From Gerris lacustris (lineage: Eukaryota > Arthropoda > Insecta > Hemiptera > Gerridae), in the NCBI GenBank assembly GCA_951217055.1, contig OX578286.1:34814345-34878344 (forward strand): a stretch of 64,000 nucleotides of DNA, in the 5' to 3' direction. The translations under genes and the position numbers were made by a program. Under the pieces are notes generated by a model. The model ran no database searches, was not told the origin of the DNA, and worked only from the letters and a program-made list of their open reading frames with translations. The number at the start of each line of letters is the position of its first letter. The first letter of the stretch is position 1. Shown one piece after another: positions 18,940-32,425 of this stretch.

Positions 18940-19416
18940 TAAATAAATAAATATATTCTTTATTATGTAGCCAATTTGTATGGGATATAACATGTCATGT
19001 ATAAAAACAAATAATCATACAATATGAAGGTTAATAACAATGAACAGAAACAGAAACAATGAAATGGAAAATAAATAAATAATATAAAACATTAAAACTC
19101 TTATTAGATATTATGTATCAGATAAATATTCAGATATTGAATAGTAAGCTTTATCTTTAAGCATTTGTTTTAATTTGCTTGCCAATTTGTCAGCAGGTAC
19201 AGTTTTTATTGGTTTAGGAAGGTTATTAAACAAAATTATAGCTGAATTTGACGGGGAGGATCTATATAATTCTGTACGACAAATTAGCAGCACTAATTTG
19301 TCTTTATGCCTAGAGTTTTTATTGTGTATGTCAGACATTTTTATAAATTTTCCTGGATTTCTTGCTGCATACAAACACGCTTCTTTAATAAAATACGTGT
19401 GCTGACTAGCACACAC
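18940..19416 (-). pseudogene. LINE fragment: C-terminal end of reverse transcriptase ORF plus 3'UTR
   Basis: The minus-strand frame 19416-19111 reads as the extreme C-terminus of a Jockey/CR1-type non-LTR retrotransposon polyprotein (HNKNSRHKDKLVL, then FNNLPKPIK, then a lysine-rich tail with LKDKAYYSISEYL). It is followed by a 3'UTR ending in an A/T-rich tail near 18940 (plus-strand TAAATAAATAAATA). The reverse-transcriptase core is absent, so this is a 5'-truncated dead copy. Confidence 0.75.
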
Positions 19417-19910
19417 TTGACCTGTTTATTTTCGGATTCACTCCCGGGCTCTAAACGCTGTAACGTACCATAAGGAACTTCATTCCAAAAATTGAGTCAA
19501 TCTGCAATCTGACAATAAAATTTTAGCTAATGCCTTGGGGATGCTTCACATTCATCGCTACTTTCTCTGGGACAAAATGAAATGATTTTGTTGTTGTTGT
19601 CTGACTCTCTATATGGTTCAGTGAATACAAACAGAGCGTAACGTCTCATCAAAGTGGATCTAGAGTTGAATACGTTAATCCATAATGAATTAAAGCCGCA
19701 GTAAACAACAAATAGAATCTACCGTTTATTTCGGATATCGTTGTTATTTTGTTTTTCTGCAGTATATATTTAATGAGAGGAAAGATTCACTCGACTGAAT
19801 CCAAGTTAACTGTACTTACAACTTAATGAATAATTAATTTTAATTGCACGTACCAACAAGTAGATACATTCACTCGTCCAAAGGGTAAAAATCGGTCTAA
19901 CATAGAGAAA

Positions 19911-20017
<107 letters not shown>

Positions 20018-20054
20018 AATTTTTATTGGGGCAGTCCCCGTTTTTTGGTATCGC

Positions 20055-22515
20055 TTGTTAAATACAATTGCTTCCGAGCTCGAGCTAAAGTAACGTTTCG
20101 AAGAACGAAAATATTTTAGGTCTCCGATTTCAAAAATTCCGAGACTGAAATCCGTTTCAGACATCAGGGAACATTTTTGGTTCCGTGTCTGTCGTTCGAT
20201 TTATGCGAACCAACATATCTTAAAAACTACACGTCCGATTTTAATGAAATTTTAAATGGTAGGTCATAATTTGCCCATTGTTGGTCCCATATAAGTTTTT
20301 ACCTTCTGCGCTTATTTGTTATCTTCTAAATGCGCACAAACATACATTTACACCTATAGCTTCAAAAGTACTTATCTGATTTGTATGAAACTTTTACAAT
20401 TTATCAAAAGTAACCCTAAGATATCCCAAGATTAATCTGAACCGTCTGCGCAATTTAACTTTTGCTAAATTGATAGTTTAATTCATGTAACAAAATTAAA
20501 ACAATTTTTGACAGATTAAAAAACGGGGAAACAATTAAACAAATTAGACAATAATGGCTTGTAAAAATAGTATTAAACCAATACAGTACGTGGATAGGAT
20601 GCGAGGAAGCTATGTGCCACACTAATTGGCAGTCTATTTTTAGTTCAATTCAAAGGTTTCATTATAACGTGTAATTATTATTCAAAATCAAATGCTTTAT
20701 CCTTTTCTACTTTCTCGCTTAAGAAGTATGGCACATCTTTAGATTGTTACTCCCCTTATAAAAAAACCAGAGGGGAGTAACAATTTAAAGAAGGTGTACA
20801 GAATGTTCTTCTTTAGACTGTTACTCCCCTTATAAAAACAGAAGTGTGATATTCCTTTGTCCCAAAGTACATTGGACAAAACATCCTTTTGTCTAAATAG
20901 TTATTTAGTCCAAGTCACTTATATTCTAAAAAACAAAACATGGGAGAGTAACATCTAACATAAACATAACATGGGGGAGTAACAATCTAAAGAAGTACCA
21001 AAAGTAAGTATTGTGGGGGTGTGTCTAAGTCCAAATTAAAATTGTTAGTTGGCTATTAAAAATTGTTTGTCTATGTTGCCTGTCGTCGCGTTGAACCTAA
21101 AATACATGGGCGTTATCGATGAAATTTGGCATACATGTTCAGTAAAGTTATATCCAGAGTCGAAATCTATAAATAAATTTAAGCTCTTAATTTGGGAGGA
21201 GATACTCCCCAAAAACTCAAAATATGTGTTTCGGAAAAACGTTTTCCGACAACTCTTGATTTAAAAAAAAAAAAAAAAAATAGTCCATTTAAGTACGAAT
21301 ATAATAACCATAAAAAGGATGTTTTTTTTTTTGTTGGAAAAAACACAAATCCAGCTCTTGAGAAAACATATGTAATAACGGCAATGTGTGTTCAGGTTTC
21401 GATTCCTTACCGGAGGTATTATTTTTATGATAATTTTTTTATGGATGAAATATTCAATAATAATTGAATATAACCATGAACCACTTGTGATTTGGAGTAA
21501 TATTTAACTGACTAACCTATAAAGTGACAAACTACCATCAACTTGATTATTGGTCTACTAACTAAGTTCGTACTCAGGATCATGAAAATCATACATTGTC
21601 CACCAAAATGGGCGGGACATGGCCACTCTCTACCGGTTTTTTTTTTTTTTCAAATGCCTATTGCCAAGCTATGCCCCGCAGAAGAACTTAGCTGACCACA
21701 TATTCTTAAAAGGCACCAAAATATTTACTTAACTAATAATGGAAACAAATAAACTGAATGTTGCATTAAAATGTACAAAGGGTACACAAAAACCTAAGTA
21801 CACGTTAGTGTATCTACCATTATTTCAAAAATTAAATTCTTTTCATGAAAGCGATCAGGGTATGTTGATTTTTTTGTGGTAGACGATATTAAAGATAAAT
21901 ACACTGCCAATTAGTGTGGCACATAGCTTCCTCGCATCCTATCATGTACTTTATTGTTATATTAACATTAAAGTTTTATTACTTTATTGTTATATTAACA
22001 TTAAAGTTTTATTACTTTATTGTTATATTGTTTATTGTGTAAGAACAATTAACATTTTTTAGCGATCTTTAACACTTTATAGGGGTGTCGCTGTAGGTTT
22101 TACTAAAAAATTGTATTTGAAGAAAATGTTCGTCTCATTGAATAGATAAGGTTTGATTTTTTTCCCGACCGAAAATTCCAATTTTAAATTTGAAGTTCAT
22201 GTTTACGCGAGCGTTGCGCGTGAACGCTTGAAAGGATAACGTTGTCCAACGAACTCGACCTGAGCATTGGTAAAATAAACATGTCTACCAAATTTCATCA
22301 AAATCGGGCAACATTTACTCAAGTTATCGTCGCACGTTTCACGATTCGCGGACACACAGACCGACAGACAGACAGACAGACACGGAACCAAAAATGTTCC
22401 CTGATATCTGAAACGGATTTCTGTCTTGAAATTTTTAAAATCGGAGGCATAAAACTTTTTTGTTCTCAAAAGTGAACACAATGCTTCCGTTACCTTCGGT
22501 AAGGTCGGAAGCAAA
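20055..22515. mobile_element. Foldback element of about 2.4 kb with nested insertions
   Basis: The arm ATTGCTTCCGAGCTC... at 20055-20215 (with GAAATCCGTTTCAGACATCA and CAGGGAACATTTTTGGTTCC) is inverted at 22375-22515. Nested inside are a MITE at 20730-20999 and an arm of the 1295-type foldback at 21480-21750. No coding capacity was seen. Confidence 0.6.
20730..20999. mobile_element. MITE of the GGTACTTCTTTAG family
   Basis: The left end is GGCACATCTTTAGATTG and the right end CAATCTAAAGAAGTACC, with the family's internal blocks. A short internal duplication (AACATGGGGGAGTAAC) sits near the right end. Confidence 0.75.
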
Positions 22516-23519
22516 ATTACTCCAATAATGTAAAAAAATAATAAATCATTAATATTAATGGAAAACTCGAGGAGTAATGTTTCGATTCTTGGTGACTGAA
22601 TGTATTTTTATGTCATTTCTCGCATGAAGTAGAAGAAAGTAGACATTAATATCTACTTTCTTAATAATAATCAATTACTAAATGAATAATTACCGTAAAA
22701 AAAAGAGAAAAGTTGATTATTCTATTATGCACGGCAAAATTACAGCGAAATTTATTGAAGATTATCTTAAATTAAAACGGTTTCTTGTTAATACTTTTTT
22801 TTTTTTATTATAATTGGAGAAAGATGAAGTAGTTAATAACGAAGTCACGCTCTAATTCAATCAGGTACACCAACAGATTAAAAGTGAAATGGAAAAAAAA
22901 AATTGCTCGAATGGCAATTCGTTTTAATCGAAGACATTATATAATATGGATTTCTAATTAGTGAAAAATCAGCATATATTAGAGGTGGTTAGAGTTTTAT
23001 TTTAGGAATGAAGAAAGGCTCAAGTTTTTACATAATATATGTGATAGCAACGAAGGAATTTCCAGTTTTCTACATGACCTTGACGGATAAGAAGAAGATA
23101 TTATTGGCTGTGATAAATACTTGGTGAAGAATTACTAGTCAGTCTCTTAAATCTTCTTTTTGAACATGCGCAAATGACTTCTTCATTTCAGAGACATGAG
23201 ATTTTTTAAATAAGTTCATTTCTGTGTTTGAATGTTTGTCTGAAGAAAACTGGCGTAAAAATTGATCTATTTGAACGAAATTTGGCACACGGGTGCATCT
23301 CAGCATTTGTGACAACTGTATAGTTTTTTTTGAAATTGTACATTTAATATTGTTAAGATGGCAGCCAATATGGTGGACGACTAATAAAAAAGGTTTTAGT
23401 TAGCCTGATATTATGTTATACTCGTACATAGTTTTAAAGGTCTTTATATGAGTAAGAAAATAATATTTAACTGTATTATTTCAAATATTCCCATTTTTTT
23501 GCCGGCATTTTGAAAATAA
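22516..23519. other. Gene-free stretch, nothing recognised
   Basis: AT-rich sequence without repeats I could match elsewhere in the window, apart from a TTTGAACGAAATTTGGCACAC motif near 23270 that is common to many insect repeats. Confidence 0.4.
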
Positions 23520-23966
23520 ATACCGTGTGGCATCGAATATAAGACGGATCCCGATTTTCGAACAAAAAAAAAAACATTAATGCATCGAATTTAAGACAGG
23601 GTGCCTGTTGCAAAGGGAATATCTTCCGTTCTCATTTTCAACTACTTGTTCAAACGTCAAATTTAGGAAGTCTACCATGGATATTGTTGGAATATTGAAT
23701 CTTTATTTAGATGTAAGGAGCAATTTAATCTTAATTTAGATGTAAGACAGACGCCATGCTGGTAGAGAAATAGCAAGGATAAATTTGAAACTAAAATTTT
23801 AAAGCTAACAATAATTAAATAGGTATGTACAACGAAACCTCTCTCGAAATTCAGAGAATTAAAAATAAAAAGTAAAAACAAGATCTCAGCGGTTCTCAAA
23901 AAATCCACATCTGCGGATGCAAAAATGTGGAAGAAAATTGCGTCATATATTCAAAGTAATACGGTA
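23520..23966. mobile_element. TIR element (TACCGTGTGGCATCGAATAT ends)
   Basis: The inverted ends are ATACCGTGTGGCATCGAATATAAGAC-type and GTCATATATTCAAAGTAATACGGTA-type. A relative ends at 25777 (GTCATATATTCGAAGCAATACGGTA-type). No coding capacity. Confidence 0.6.
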
Positions 23967-24130
23967 TATCCGAAATAAAGGTGTTGAAAAAAATTGTTTA
24001 TGATTATATGACATTTTGCATATAAATTTCATGGGTTTAGACAAAGTAGTAAACTAATAGAGAAAGAAAATAAACTTATTTGTACGTTATTTTCAAAATG
24101 GCTGCCACCCTACTCAAAAATGAATGTTTT

Positions 24131-24728
24131 TAGGGTCCGTAGGCAAAACGAAGGACCCTTATATTTTCCTGCGTGTGTCAGTCCGTCCGTCCTCTCGCAT
24201 GCTCTCACGGCTACACCATTCGTCCGATCACTTTGAAATGTGGCATGTATGTGTCTTGTACCTTAAATTAAATTTTTTTTCGACACCGTGAGGGGTATCA
24301 TATGAAAGGGTACGTCGAGCTGATTACAAAAATATATAATTCTTTGGATATAACTTTGATAGGGCGAGCGTAGGCAAGTTTGAAGTGGGTGTGAAACGTG
24401 CCCCCCCCCCCTCTATCTCGCTTATGTGAAGTGCAAAAAATCTGAAAAATTCCTGAACATTCTTCGACCAAAAGTAAAGATACCACTTTTTGGAAATTTC
24501 GAAAAAAATATTATTTTATTTTTTATTGACAAAATACGTATTTTTATAATTATGGTCTTTTCGATGTATTTATATGATTGTAGTCCGGTTCAGTGGCAAA
24601 AAAATACTTTATCAGAGTGTGTTTTGAGATTATCAGACCCTTAGAATGGTTCAAAGTAAGCTTTAGCATTTTAAAAAAACACTGTTTATACACTTTACAG
24701 TTAAACACTATATAGTGTGGCCTACGGA
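24131..24728. mobile_element. TIR element (AGGGTCCGTAGGC ends), second copy
   Basis: Closely matches 18259-18930 with internal deletions. The right end is GTGGCCTACGGA. Confidence 0.8.
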
Positions 24729-25540
24729 CAATACCTGTTTATTTTTATGTATATCACGTTAAAGGTTTTTTTTAAGTAGGCAATTATACTGTTGCCTCTC
24801 ACATCCAAAATACCTCTAGAAGACCTAGATGATAATTTTTATATCGAAGAAGAAGAAAATGTGTATAGTATATACTGGATGAATTGTAGAGAAGTGGGAT
24901 ATCGCGTTGACTAAGCGAGACGAATCTAATCGAAACTCATAAACTAAAGGAAAATCATAATAGCACCATACGGGAATAATAAGACTCTCAGAAGAAAGTA
25001 GAAATGGTCGAGAGCAACGAAGGTTATAATTGTAAAATTGTTTCGATGAACTTTTTAAAAGATTTATGACGAAGATCAGATATTGAACACGATAAAATTC
25101 CTGAAAATTGATGAAATACGAGGGTCCAATAATGATATCCCGGCAAAATTCAGAGGATTAATAAATATAACCATGAAAACACTTAAGATTTAACAAATTA
25201 AAAACACTGAACCAAGTAATTACCTACGTACTTGAATATGAGAGTCATATATTACGAGATATATCGTAAAGATTTTTACATATTTTATAATACGTGTATA
25301 CCTAAATAAAGTAATAGTCGATCCAAGAATACTTGATAACATTATTTCATATACAGATTTTCTTAAGGGAACATTGATGAAATACGAGGGTCCAATAATG
25401 AAGACAATGATATCCCCCAATGATATCTTGGTAATATTCAGAGGATTGGAAAATAAAAAGTAAAACCAAATCTAGGAGGTACTTCTGAAAGAGAAGTTCG
25501 TAGAAGAAAAGTTGTTAGATATGTTGCACAGAATAAATGA
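24729..25540. other. Gene-free stretch with small duplications
   Basis: The phrase TTGATGAAATACGAGGGTCC occurs twice (about 25106 and 25376), as does TGATATCCC. No other structure was recognised. Confidence 0.4.
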
Positions 25541-25777
25541 TTATAAAATCGAATATAAGACGCAAGACGTACCTCGAATATAAGATGCAAGACGTACCTC
25601 GAATATAAGACGCAAGACGTACCTCGAATATAAGACGCAAGACGTACCTCGAATATAAGACGCAAGACGTACCTCGAATATAAGACGCAAGACGTACCTC
25701 GAATATAAGACACATCCCGATTTTCGCGATGCAAAAACGGGAGTATAAGTGCGTCATATATTCGAAGCAATACGGTA
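25541..25777. repeat. 25-bp tandem repeat within a TIR element remnant
   Basis: A 25-bp unit (CGAATATAAGACGCAAGACG + TACCT) is repeated about six times at 25551-25700. The sequence then continues into the right terminus of the 23520-type element. The unit seems to be amplified from the element's own subterminal CGAATATAAGAC sequence. Confidence 0.8.
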
Positions 25778-25870
25778 TTAATAGATGCATAAAATCACAT
25801 TCCATAAATTGAAAATAGTCTTGCCAATGAAATTAGTGTGGCAGATAGCCTCTTCGTATCTTATCGCTTA

Positions 25871-26322
25871 TAGTCCACAGGCCACCATAAGAAGTGAGTC
25901 GCTGATTGATAAAGTTTTCTTACCTTATGGAATCGCTTATTTATGCCTTGTCCACCGATGAATTGGGTATATGGCAACTGGGCGCTGGGCTGATAAGAGT
26001 GGGCCGTTTGGGGTGGCCACCGCCCCAAACATATCGCTTTGCGGGGACGATGAAAAGAAAACGGCCCACTCGTGTCGGTGGCCACCTTTACCACTATTTT
26101 TGAAATAATTTAATTAAACGATCCTGTGAAAATCAAAACTTTATCTATCTCTTTTCAATGTTCCCGCAGAAGGGCAAGTTTGGCATGTCAACAAAAAAGA
26201 AATGGCCCAGCGCCCAGTTGCCATATACCCAATTCATCGGTGGACAAGGCATAAATAAGCGATTCCATAAGGTAAGAAAACTTTATCAATCAGCGACTCA
26301 CTTCTTATGGTGGCCTGTGGAC
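25871..26322. mobile_element. Foldback element (TAGTCCACAGGCCACC ends), internally deleted copy
   Basis: Inverted arms of roughly 120 bp: 25871-25990 against 26205-26322. Compared with the fuller copy at 29319-29897 the left arm has lost about 150 bp. The centre carries GTGGGCCGTTTGGGGTGGCC. Confidence 0.85.
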
Positions 26323-26469
26323 CATTATTATTTTAATGATGTTTTTCTTTACCAACCCATTTATTGCCAAATTTATTTAATATTTTCCCCTTTTGCTTCC
26401 AAAGCTTATCGAAGTGAATTGATACATGTATAAAATCAAAAATATATGGGCGGATTTAAAACTTATATA

Positions 26470-26740
26470 GTACTAAGATTAATTAAATGTAAATTAACAT
26501 GACCAATGTAAGCATACTGAGAGCTAGTTTACTGGTGATGACTAACTTTCAGTAAGTTTATATTTAATCTTGATTGACTTTCTTACGTTATTTTAAAAGT
26601 AATCAACACCAAGCACTAAAATTATATATATATTAACATGACCAATGTAAACTTACTGAGTGCTAGTTCACTGGTGATGACTAACTCTCAGTAAGTTTAC
26701 ATTTATTTTCATTTAATCTTAGTTAAAATGTATTTAGTTG
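26470..26740. repeat. Duplicated hairpin (ACTGGTGATGACTAACT core)
   Basis: A 100-bp block with CATGACCAATGTAA, an ACTTACTGAG...CTCAGTAAGT hairpin and ACTGGTGATGACTAACT occurs at about 26497-26585 and again at 26635-26735. Confidence 0.6.
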
Positions 26741-26754
26741 TTATTGACCTATTA

Positions 26755-27215
26755 GTCCAGGAGATAGCGTGAATAAAAGTATCTGAATAACAAAAAGCTA
26801 GAATTTTGTGTATAGGTAAATATTTTGGTGCCTTTTAAGAATATGTGGTCGGCTGTGTTCGACTGCAGGACATAGCTTGCCAATAGGCATTTGCAAAAAA
26901 AAATAATTCGGTGGAGAGCGGCCATGTCCCGCCCATTTTAGTGGACAATGTGATTTTCATGATCCTGAGATACGAACTCAGTTTGTAGATCAAAAATCAA
27001 GTTGATGGTAGTTTGCCACTTAATAGGCGACCTCTTTGATTTAGAGTAATATTTGACTAACTAACCTATTAAATGACAAACTACCATCAACTTGATTTTT
27101 GGTCTACTAACTATATTTTCGTACTCAGGATCATGAAAATCGCATTGTCCACCAAAAAGGGCAGGACATGGCCGCTCTCCACCGGTTTGTTTTTTTCAAA
27201 TGCCTATTGCTAAAG
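26755..27215. mobile_element. Foldback element related to 1295-2695
   Basis: The left end is TAGTCCAGGAGATAGCG; the inner arms (TGCCAATAGGCATTTG and CAAATGCCTATTGC) are inverted around a centre near 27035. The right terminus is missing. Confidence 0.65.
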
Positions 27216-27658
27216 GATTAAATATGACTTTTACTCTGTTCTTTAGGTTTACCATTGTTTCTTGTAACCTTATACTTATTGCCTTCTTACCTACTTTCTT
27301 GTGCCTTTACTTACTTCTCTTCTTCTGTTTGGAAGTAAAATGATTATTGTCTCGTTTTAACAAATTCAAACAAGAAATGAACCAAATTATTACTTCTAAG
27401 AAGTGTTTGTAGCTAGATTTGAGACTCCCAATTACAAAAGTGTTAAAAATGTCGGTGATTAAAATGTCATATAACTTCGGTTCTGCTTAAATAATATTGT
27501 TTTTTACTTTATCGCAGACTTACCATTAGTATTTTAAGATGAACATTTATACTTTATTTAAGCTTGTTTAACCCAACATGAAATTTTCATGTTAATTCCT
27601 TTTGTGTAATCACTTTTTAAGTTTGAGCACAAAGCGACAAGCCACCTATATTAAAAGA

Positions 27659-27902
27659 GGCACTTCTTTAGATTGTTACTCCCCTTATAAAAACAACAAA
27701 GGAAAGAAGCATTCTAAAGAAGTTCAAAAAAGGAATGTTTTTCTTTAGACTGTTACACTCCTTATAAAAACAGAAGTTTGATATTCCTTCAAAAAAAAGT
27801 CCAGTCTTGCACCATGACTTAATTAGCGAATTTTCAAAGAAATCTGCGTATTATTGGCTTATGATAAAATAGGAAAATTTTGGTTTAGAATTTGCATGGG
27901 TG

Positions 27903-27934
<32 letters not shown>

Positions 27935-28435
27935 TACACAGGGGTATGGGGTACAAAAGTCAAAATAGTATTTACCCTTCAAGATGCATGTCGTTGGAAA
28001 GCTCTTTATGAGTACAGTAATTGTTGTTATGTCCACTTTTGTCATATTTTCATATAAAATGGGGGTAAAATGGAAAAACCATGTTTTTATGCTATTTTTG
28101 ACCCTAAATTGTAAAAATTTGACCCCTAAATGAACTCCAAAAATTCTGGCCAACAAACTCATCCTTTCTTTTGATATTATTGACATTTTAAAATTTGTTT
28201 GAAATTTGTAAGTGCACCCTAAGGGGAGATATCGCCTGGAGTGACACATATATACATACATACATATATACAATGCATAAAAAAGTGTTAAATTTTAGGA
28301 AGCGATTCAGAATGGTCTGAAACGGATTTCCATGGAAAAAATTCGTATTACAAAAATTTTGAAGCCATTGCAATAGCGTAATCTTCTTTGAAAATTCGCT
28401 AAAAACATAGGGGAATATCAATCTAAAGAAGTACC
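27659..28435. mobile_element. MITE of the GGTACTTCTTTAG family, split by another repeat
   Basis: The left part is 27659-27790 and the right part 28400-28435. Between them is a copy of the 7400-7990 repeat with a 27-base A run (27905-27931). Confidence 0.7.
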
Positions 28436-29318
28436 ATTAATGGTACTTTAGCAATTTATCAAATTATGATAAGAAAGAAGCTATTTAAATTAATGTTTCA
28501 TAAATTTTATTCCTGCATTGAAGTCGTTTTGTTTTAGTGTGAAAGCCGCTTAAGACAAATCAATACTTATAGCTAAAAATAAATAAAAAATATTAAGTAC
28601 TTACGGAGGGTTTAAGATAAAGGAGTTTGGAGCACTGTACTGGAATGAAAGCTGGTACTGGACTGACTGGCTGACTGTCATAGTGGAACCACCTCACTCC
28701 ACTAGCAGATTAGCATCCCCTCTTCGTTTTCCCTACCTCGTCCCAGACAATACCCAATAGTGCAACTCAAATGATCTTGTGCGTGAAGTCTCACGTAAAA
28801 AGGGTTTCGTTGGTATTGTAAAGATGAAATAAGTTAGTATAAGGGGGGGGGGGGGGGGACTCACTCAAAATTTTAATTTTTTTTGACAATATGGCATGCA
28901 AAATTATATATTTTAGTGTTATATATTTTTATAATCTACTATTCAATACCTTTCATTTGATACTCCACTCAAAATGACAAGCCAAATTTTGACAAAGTGG
29001 CATGAAAAATTAGGAATTATCCGCTTAATTGGATTCCCAGTTAATCAGATCAAATTGCTATTCTTATTTTTTTTTTTTTTTTTTTTACGGCCCAGCAGAC
29101 CACACTTTTGAATATTTTTAGAAACTACTGAAATAAAGTTGGTTTTTTTTGGGGGGGGGGGGGGCCGCAAAATTTGAATGTTTGTTGACAAAATGGCATG
29201 CAAAATTAAACACTTTCCACAAGTGTTATGTATTTTTTGTAATACACTTCAATACGTTTCATTTGATACTCCACTCAAAATATTTAAAAAAATATTTTTA
29301 ATTTAAATCAAATTATAA
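28436..29318. other. Gene-free stretch with homopolymers and repeat fragments
   Basis: G runs at 28842-28858 and 29151-29164 and a T run at 29069-29085. Fragments of the 330-405 repeat lie inverted near 28870-28975 and 29165-29280. No gene. Confidence 0.5.
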
Positions 29319-29897
29319 TAGTCCACAGGCCACCATAAGAAGTGAGTCGCTGATTGATAAAGTTTTCTTACCTTATGAAATCGCTTATTTATGCCTTGTC
29401 CACCGATGAATTGGGTATAAGGCAACTGGGCGCTGGGCCATTTCTTTTTTGTTGACATGCCAAACTTGCCCTTCTGCGGGAACATTGAAAAGAGATAGAT
29501 AAAGTTTTGATTTTCACAGGATCGTTTAATTAAATTATTTCAAAAACAGTGGTAAAGGTGGTCCGATACGAGTGGGCCGTTTTCTTTTCAACGTCCCCGC
29601 AGAGTGATATGTTTGGGGCGGTGGCCACCCCAAACGGCCCACTCTTATCGGTGGCCACGTGCACCACTGTTTTTTAAACAATTTAATTAAATGATCCTAT
29701 GAAAATCAAAACTTTATCTATCTCTTTTCAATGTTCGCGCAGAAGGGCAAGTTTGGCATGTCAACAAAAAATAAATGGCCCAGCGCCCAGTTGCCATATA
29801 CCCAATTCACCGGTGGACAAGGCATAAATAAGCGATTCCATAAGGTAAGAAAACTTTATCAATCAGCGACTCACTTCTTATGGTGGCCTGTGGACTA
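29319..29897. mobile_element. Foldback element, near-complete copy (579 bp)
   Basis: Practically the whole element is one hairpin. The left half (GTCCACAGGCCACC ... CTTGCCCTTCTGCGG ... GTGGGCCGTTTTC) is the inverse of the right half, with the turn near 29605-29620. The flanks read TA on both sides if the element is taken as GTCCACAGG...CCTGTGGAC, which fits a TA target duplication. Confidence 0.85.
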
Positions 29898-31472
29898 TAA
29901 TTAAAATTTAAACTTTCCGTAGTATGAAAACTACCAAAAACGTAAAATTGAAAAAATATTTTTTTCGCGTGACATAAATTATCCTTCATTTTGGATTTGA
30001 ACAACTAATAATTTTGAGTTCGCTATATTTGTCCTGTGTACGCGTCAAAACGATCTTTAATACTGGAAAGTTTCATGCACGTTTTTACCTCTTACACTAC
30101 ACTTTGCATTTGGTTGGACACTGGACACATACTCCTCCTGAACGGCTGAACCGATCCACACAAAATTCGGCACGGTCATAGTGACCAACCACAGGAAGGT
30201 ATAAATCTGAATAGTCCAAATTGGTACACAGGGGTACGGGGTACAAAAGTTATAAATAGTATATGCCCTTCATAATGCATGTCGTTGGAAAGCTCTTTAA
30301 GAGTACAGTTATTGTTGTTATGTTCACTTTTGTCATATTTTTATTTAAGATGATTAGATTTCGTATGTAAATTTAATTATTATTGAGCATTTCATTAAAA
30401 TTTATCATAAAAATAACTTCTCCCGGGCGGGGAATCGAACCCGGGTTCTCTCGGTCCGCGTTTTAAGCTTTTTTCTCAGGAACTAGATTTTTCCCGGGAA
30501 AACGGCTTACATCGTTGGATTCGTATTTAAGTGGACTATATTTTAGAATTTTTTAATCAAAATCGTCGGAACCGTTTTCGAGAAATAATATTTTTTCACG
30601 TTTTTTCAGCGTTTTTGGAGGGTAGCGCCCCTAAATTTGGAGCTAAAATTCATTTCTCGATTTCGCCTCGGGGTATGATTTTTCTGAACATGTATGCCAA
30701 ATTTCTTCAAAATCGGCCCAGTAGATTAGGCTCCAGGCGTCTGCACAGACGACAGACGACAGACGACAGACAGACAGATATTTTTTAAAAACCACTTTTT
30801 TGGACTCAGGGGACCTCAAAACGTGTAAATCCATCAAAATCTCAAAATCGAATTTTCGTGCCATCACAATACTTTCTTCTTTATATGAGAAAGTAAAAAC
30901 AGGAAAATAAATGCTGTTTAGTTAAAAATTAGAAATTTTACTATTTTAAATAAAAAATGTTTATTGTTTAAGATTAAAATGCACGCTCAGCTCAATATTG
31001 CAAGCAGACAACTGCATTGCACACCTAGTTTTACCATCTTATTTACTCCGATAGTACCCGCATTGTATGTAGACAGGAAAATAAACTTTTATCCGTTCTT
31101 TAGTTTATTGATTTTGTCTCTGACACTCCGTCCATATATTTCTCGGTACTTTAAACACAGGGAGGCATATTAAAGCCTCATTGCAAAATCATTTTTGTTT
31201 CAATATTGCGTTTTTCAACTGAAGCTATTGTGTTTCTAAAATCTCTTTATTGTTTCTTTCACAGTCTATTCGTTATTCCTTTGTCTGTTCTTCGCCTTTT
31301 TACTTTCATGCGAATATTAATGTCTTAAGATAATGGAAGAATCAAATGAAATAAGAATTGCATATCTGTTTGAATTGTTTTTTTGGGTTTAAAAACGGTG
31401 GGTTCTTTTTTCATATCTTTTCTTTAAATATTGTTGGTAAATAATGAGTTATTGATCATATTTTTCTTACAT
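29898..31472. repeat. Dispersed repeat fragments
   Basis: Holds an inverted copy of the 130-235 repeat (29994-30075), a piece of the 7400-type repeat (30215-30345), and an element-like block at 30390-30900. The last contains a tRNA box-B-like GAATCGAACCC and a (CAGA)n stretch, ending TATGAGAAAGTAAA. No gene seen. Confidence 0.45.
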
Positions 31473-32425
31473 AGGTTAGGACCGGGGTAAGACGCCATAC
31501 TTAAGACATTTTTGTAAATTTCTGCCACATTTATAGGAATATCAAATTATATTATACGTAATAATAAAAGTATAACCTTCTATTTCTTACTATTATTTAC
31601 TTATTGTTGTAGTCACTGAACAAATATGTTTATTTTGCATACATATATAACTCCCGAAAGTGGCATCTTTCCCGCATAGGGTGGGTAAGATGCCACTCGT
31701 TATTGGGGTAAGCTGCCACAAAACTTTATTAATTCAACAAGAGCTGGCATGCTTTCTATGATGCCATTTTTACTGTTACTTATTACAAAAAGCATGTCTT
31801 AGACAAAGCAGCCTTTATTTTGTAGAATTATTATGTAAATAAATCGTCAATCCTCATAAATAAAAATGAACTAATACAATTTGAGTAAAAAAGTTACCTA
31901 ATAGTACATTAAATGTTTTAATGAGTATGACTATTTCTAAAATCTAAATTATTATCTAATTAATAAAATAAAAAAAATAAAAATGGTTAAAATAGACTGC
32001 CAATTGGTGTGGCATCTTACCTCACTAACGAAGTGGCATCTTACCCCAAGGTAGAGGGGTAAGATGTCACCAACGAATCTGACCACATAGCAAGAGATTA
32101 AAGCATGTCGGTACGGTTTAAATATTAAAATCTTATTGATGACTAAGACTATAGTATCCATAAAAATATTACCTAGAAAATATTTTAATTCAACAGTCAT
32201 TATTAAGCATGAGTTATATCAAAAAGGTAAATAATGTACTTTTTGTCAAATTTTAGAAAAACGGATTGAAAATATAGACGTAGAAACGTTGCTCTAGAGT
32301 TCTAGAGAGTTCTTCCATAATTAAAGGTTAATCAACTCTAATTAATGCGTCCTAGCGGTCTATCTGTGAATTATTAGCAAGTGGCGTCTTACCCACCCTT
32401 ACCATCTTACCCCGCCCTACCCTAC
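31473..32425. mobile_element. TIR element with GGGGTAAGATGCCAC motifs
   Basis: The left end TAGGTTAGGACCGGGGTAAG is inverted at the right end (CTTACCCCGCCCTACCCTA). The motif GTAAGATGCCAC and its inverse recur near 31685, 32010 and 32040. About 950 bp; no transposase frame. Confidence 0.65.

Noticed and set aside
25861..26433. Frames with GGQGINKRFHKVRKLYQSATHFLWWPVD
   Set aside because: The same peptide arises from the arms of the foldback element here and at 29303-29485, in inverted positions; it is repeat sequence, not a gene.
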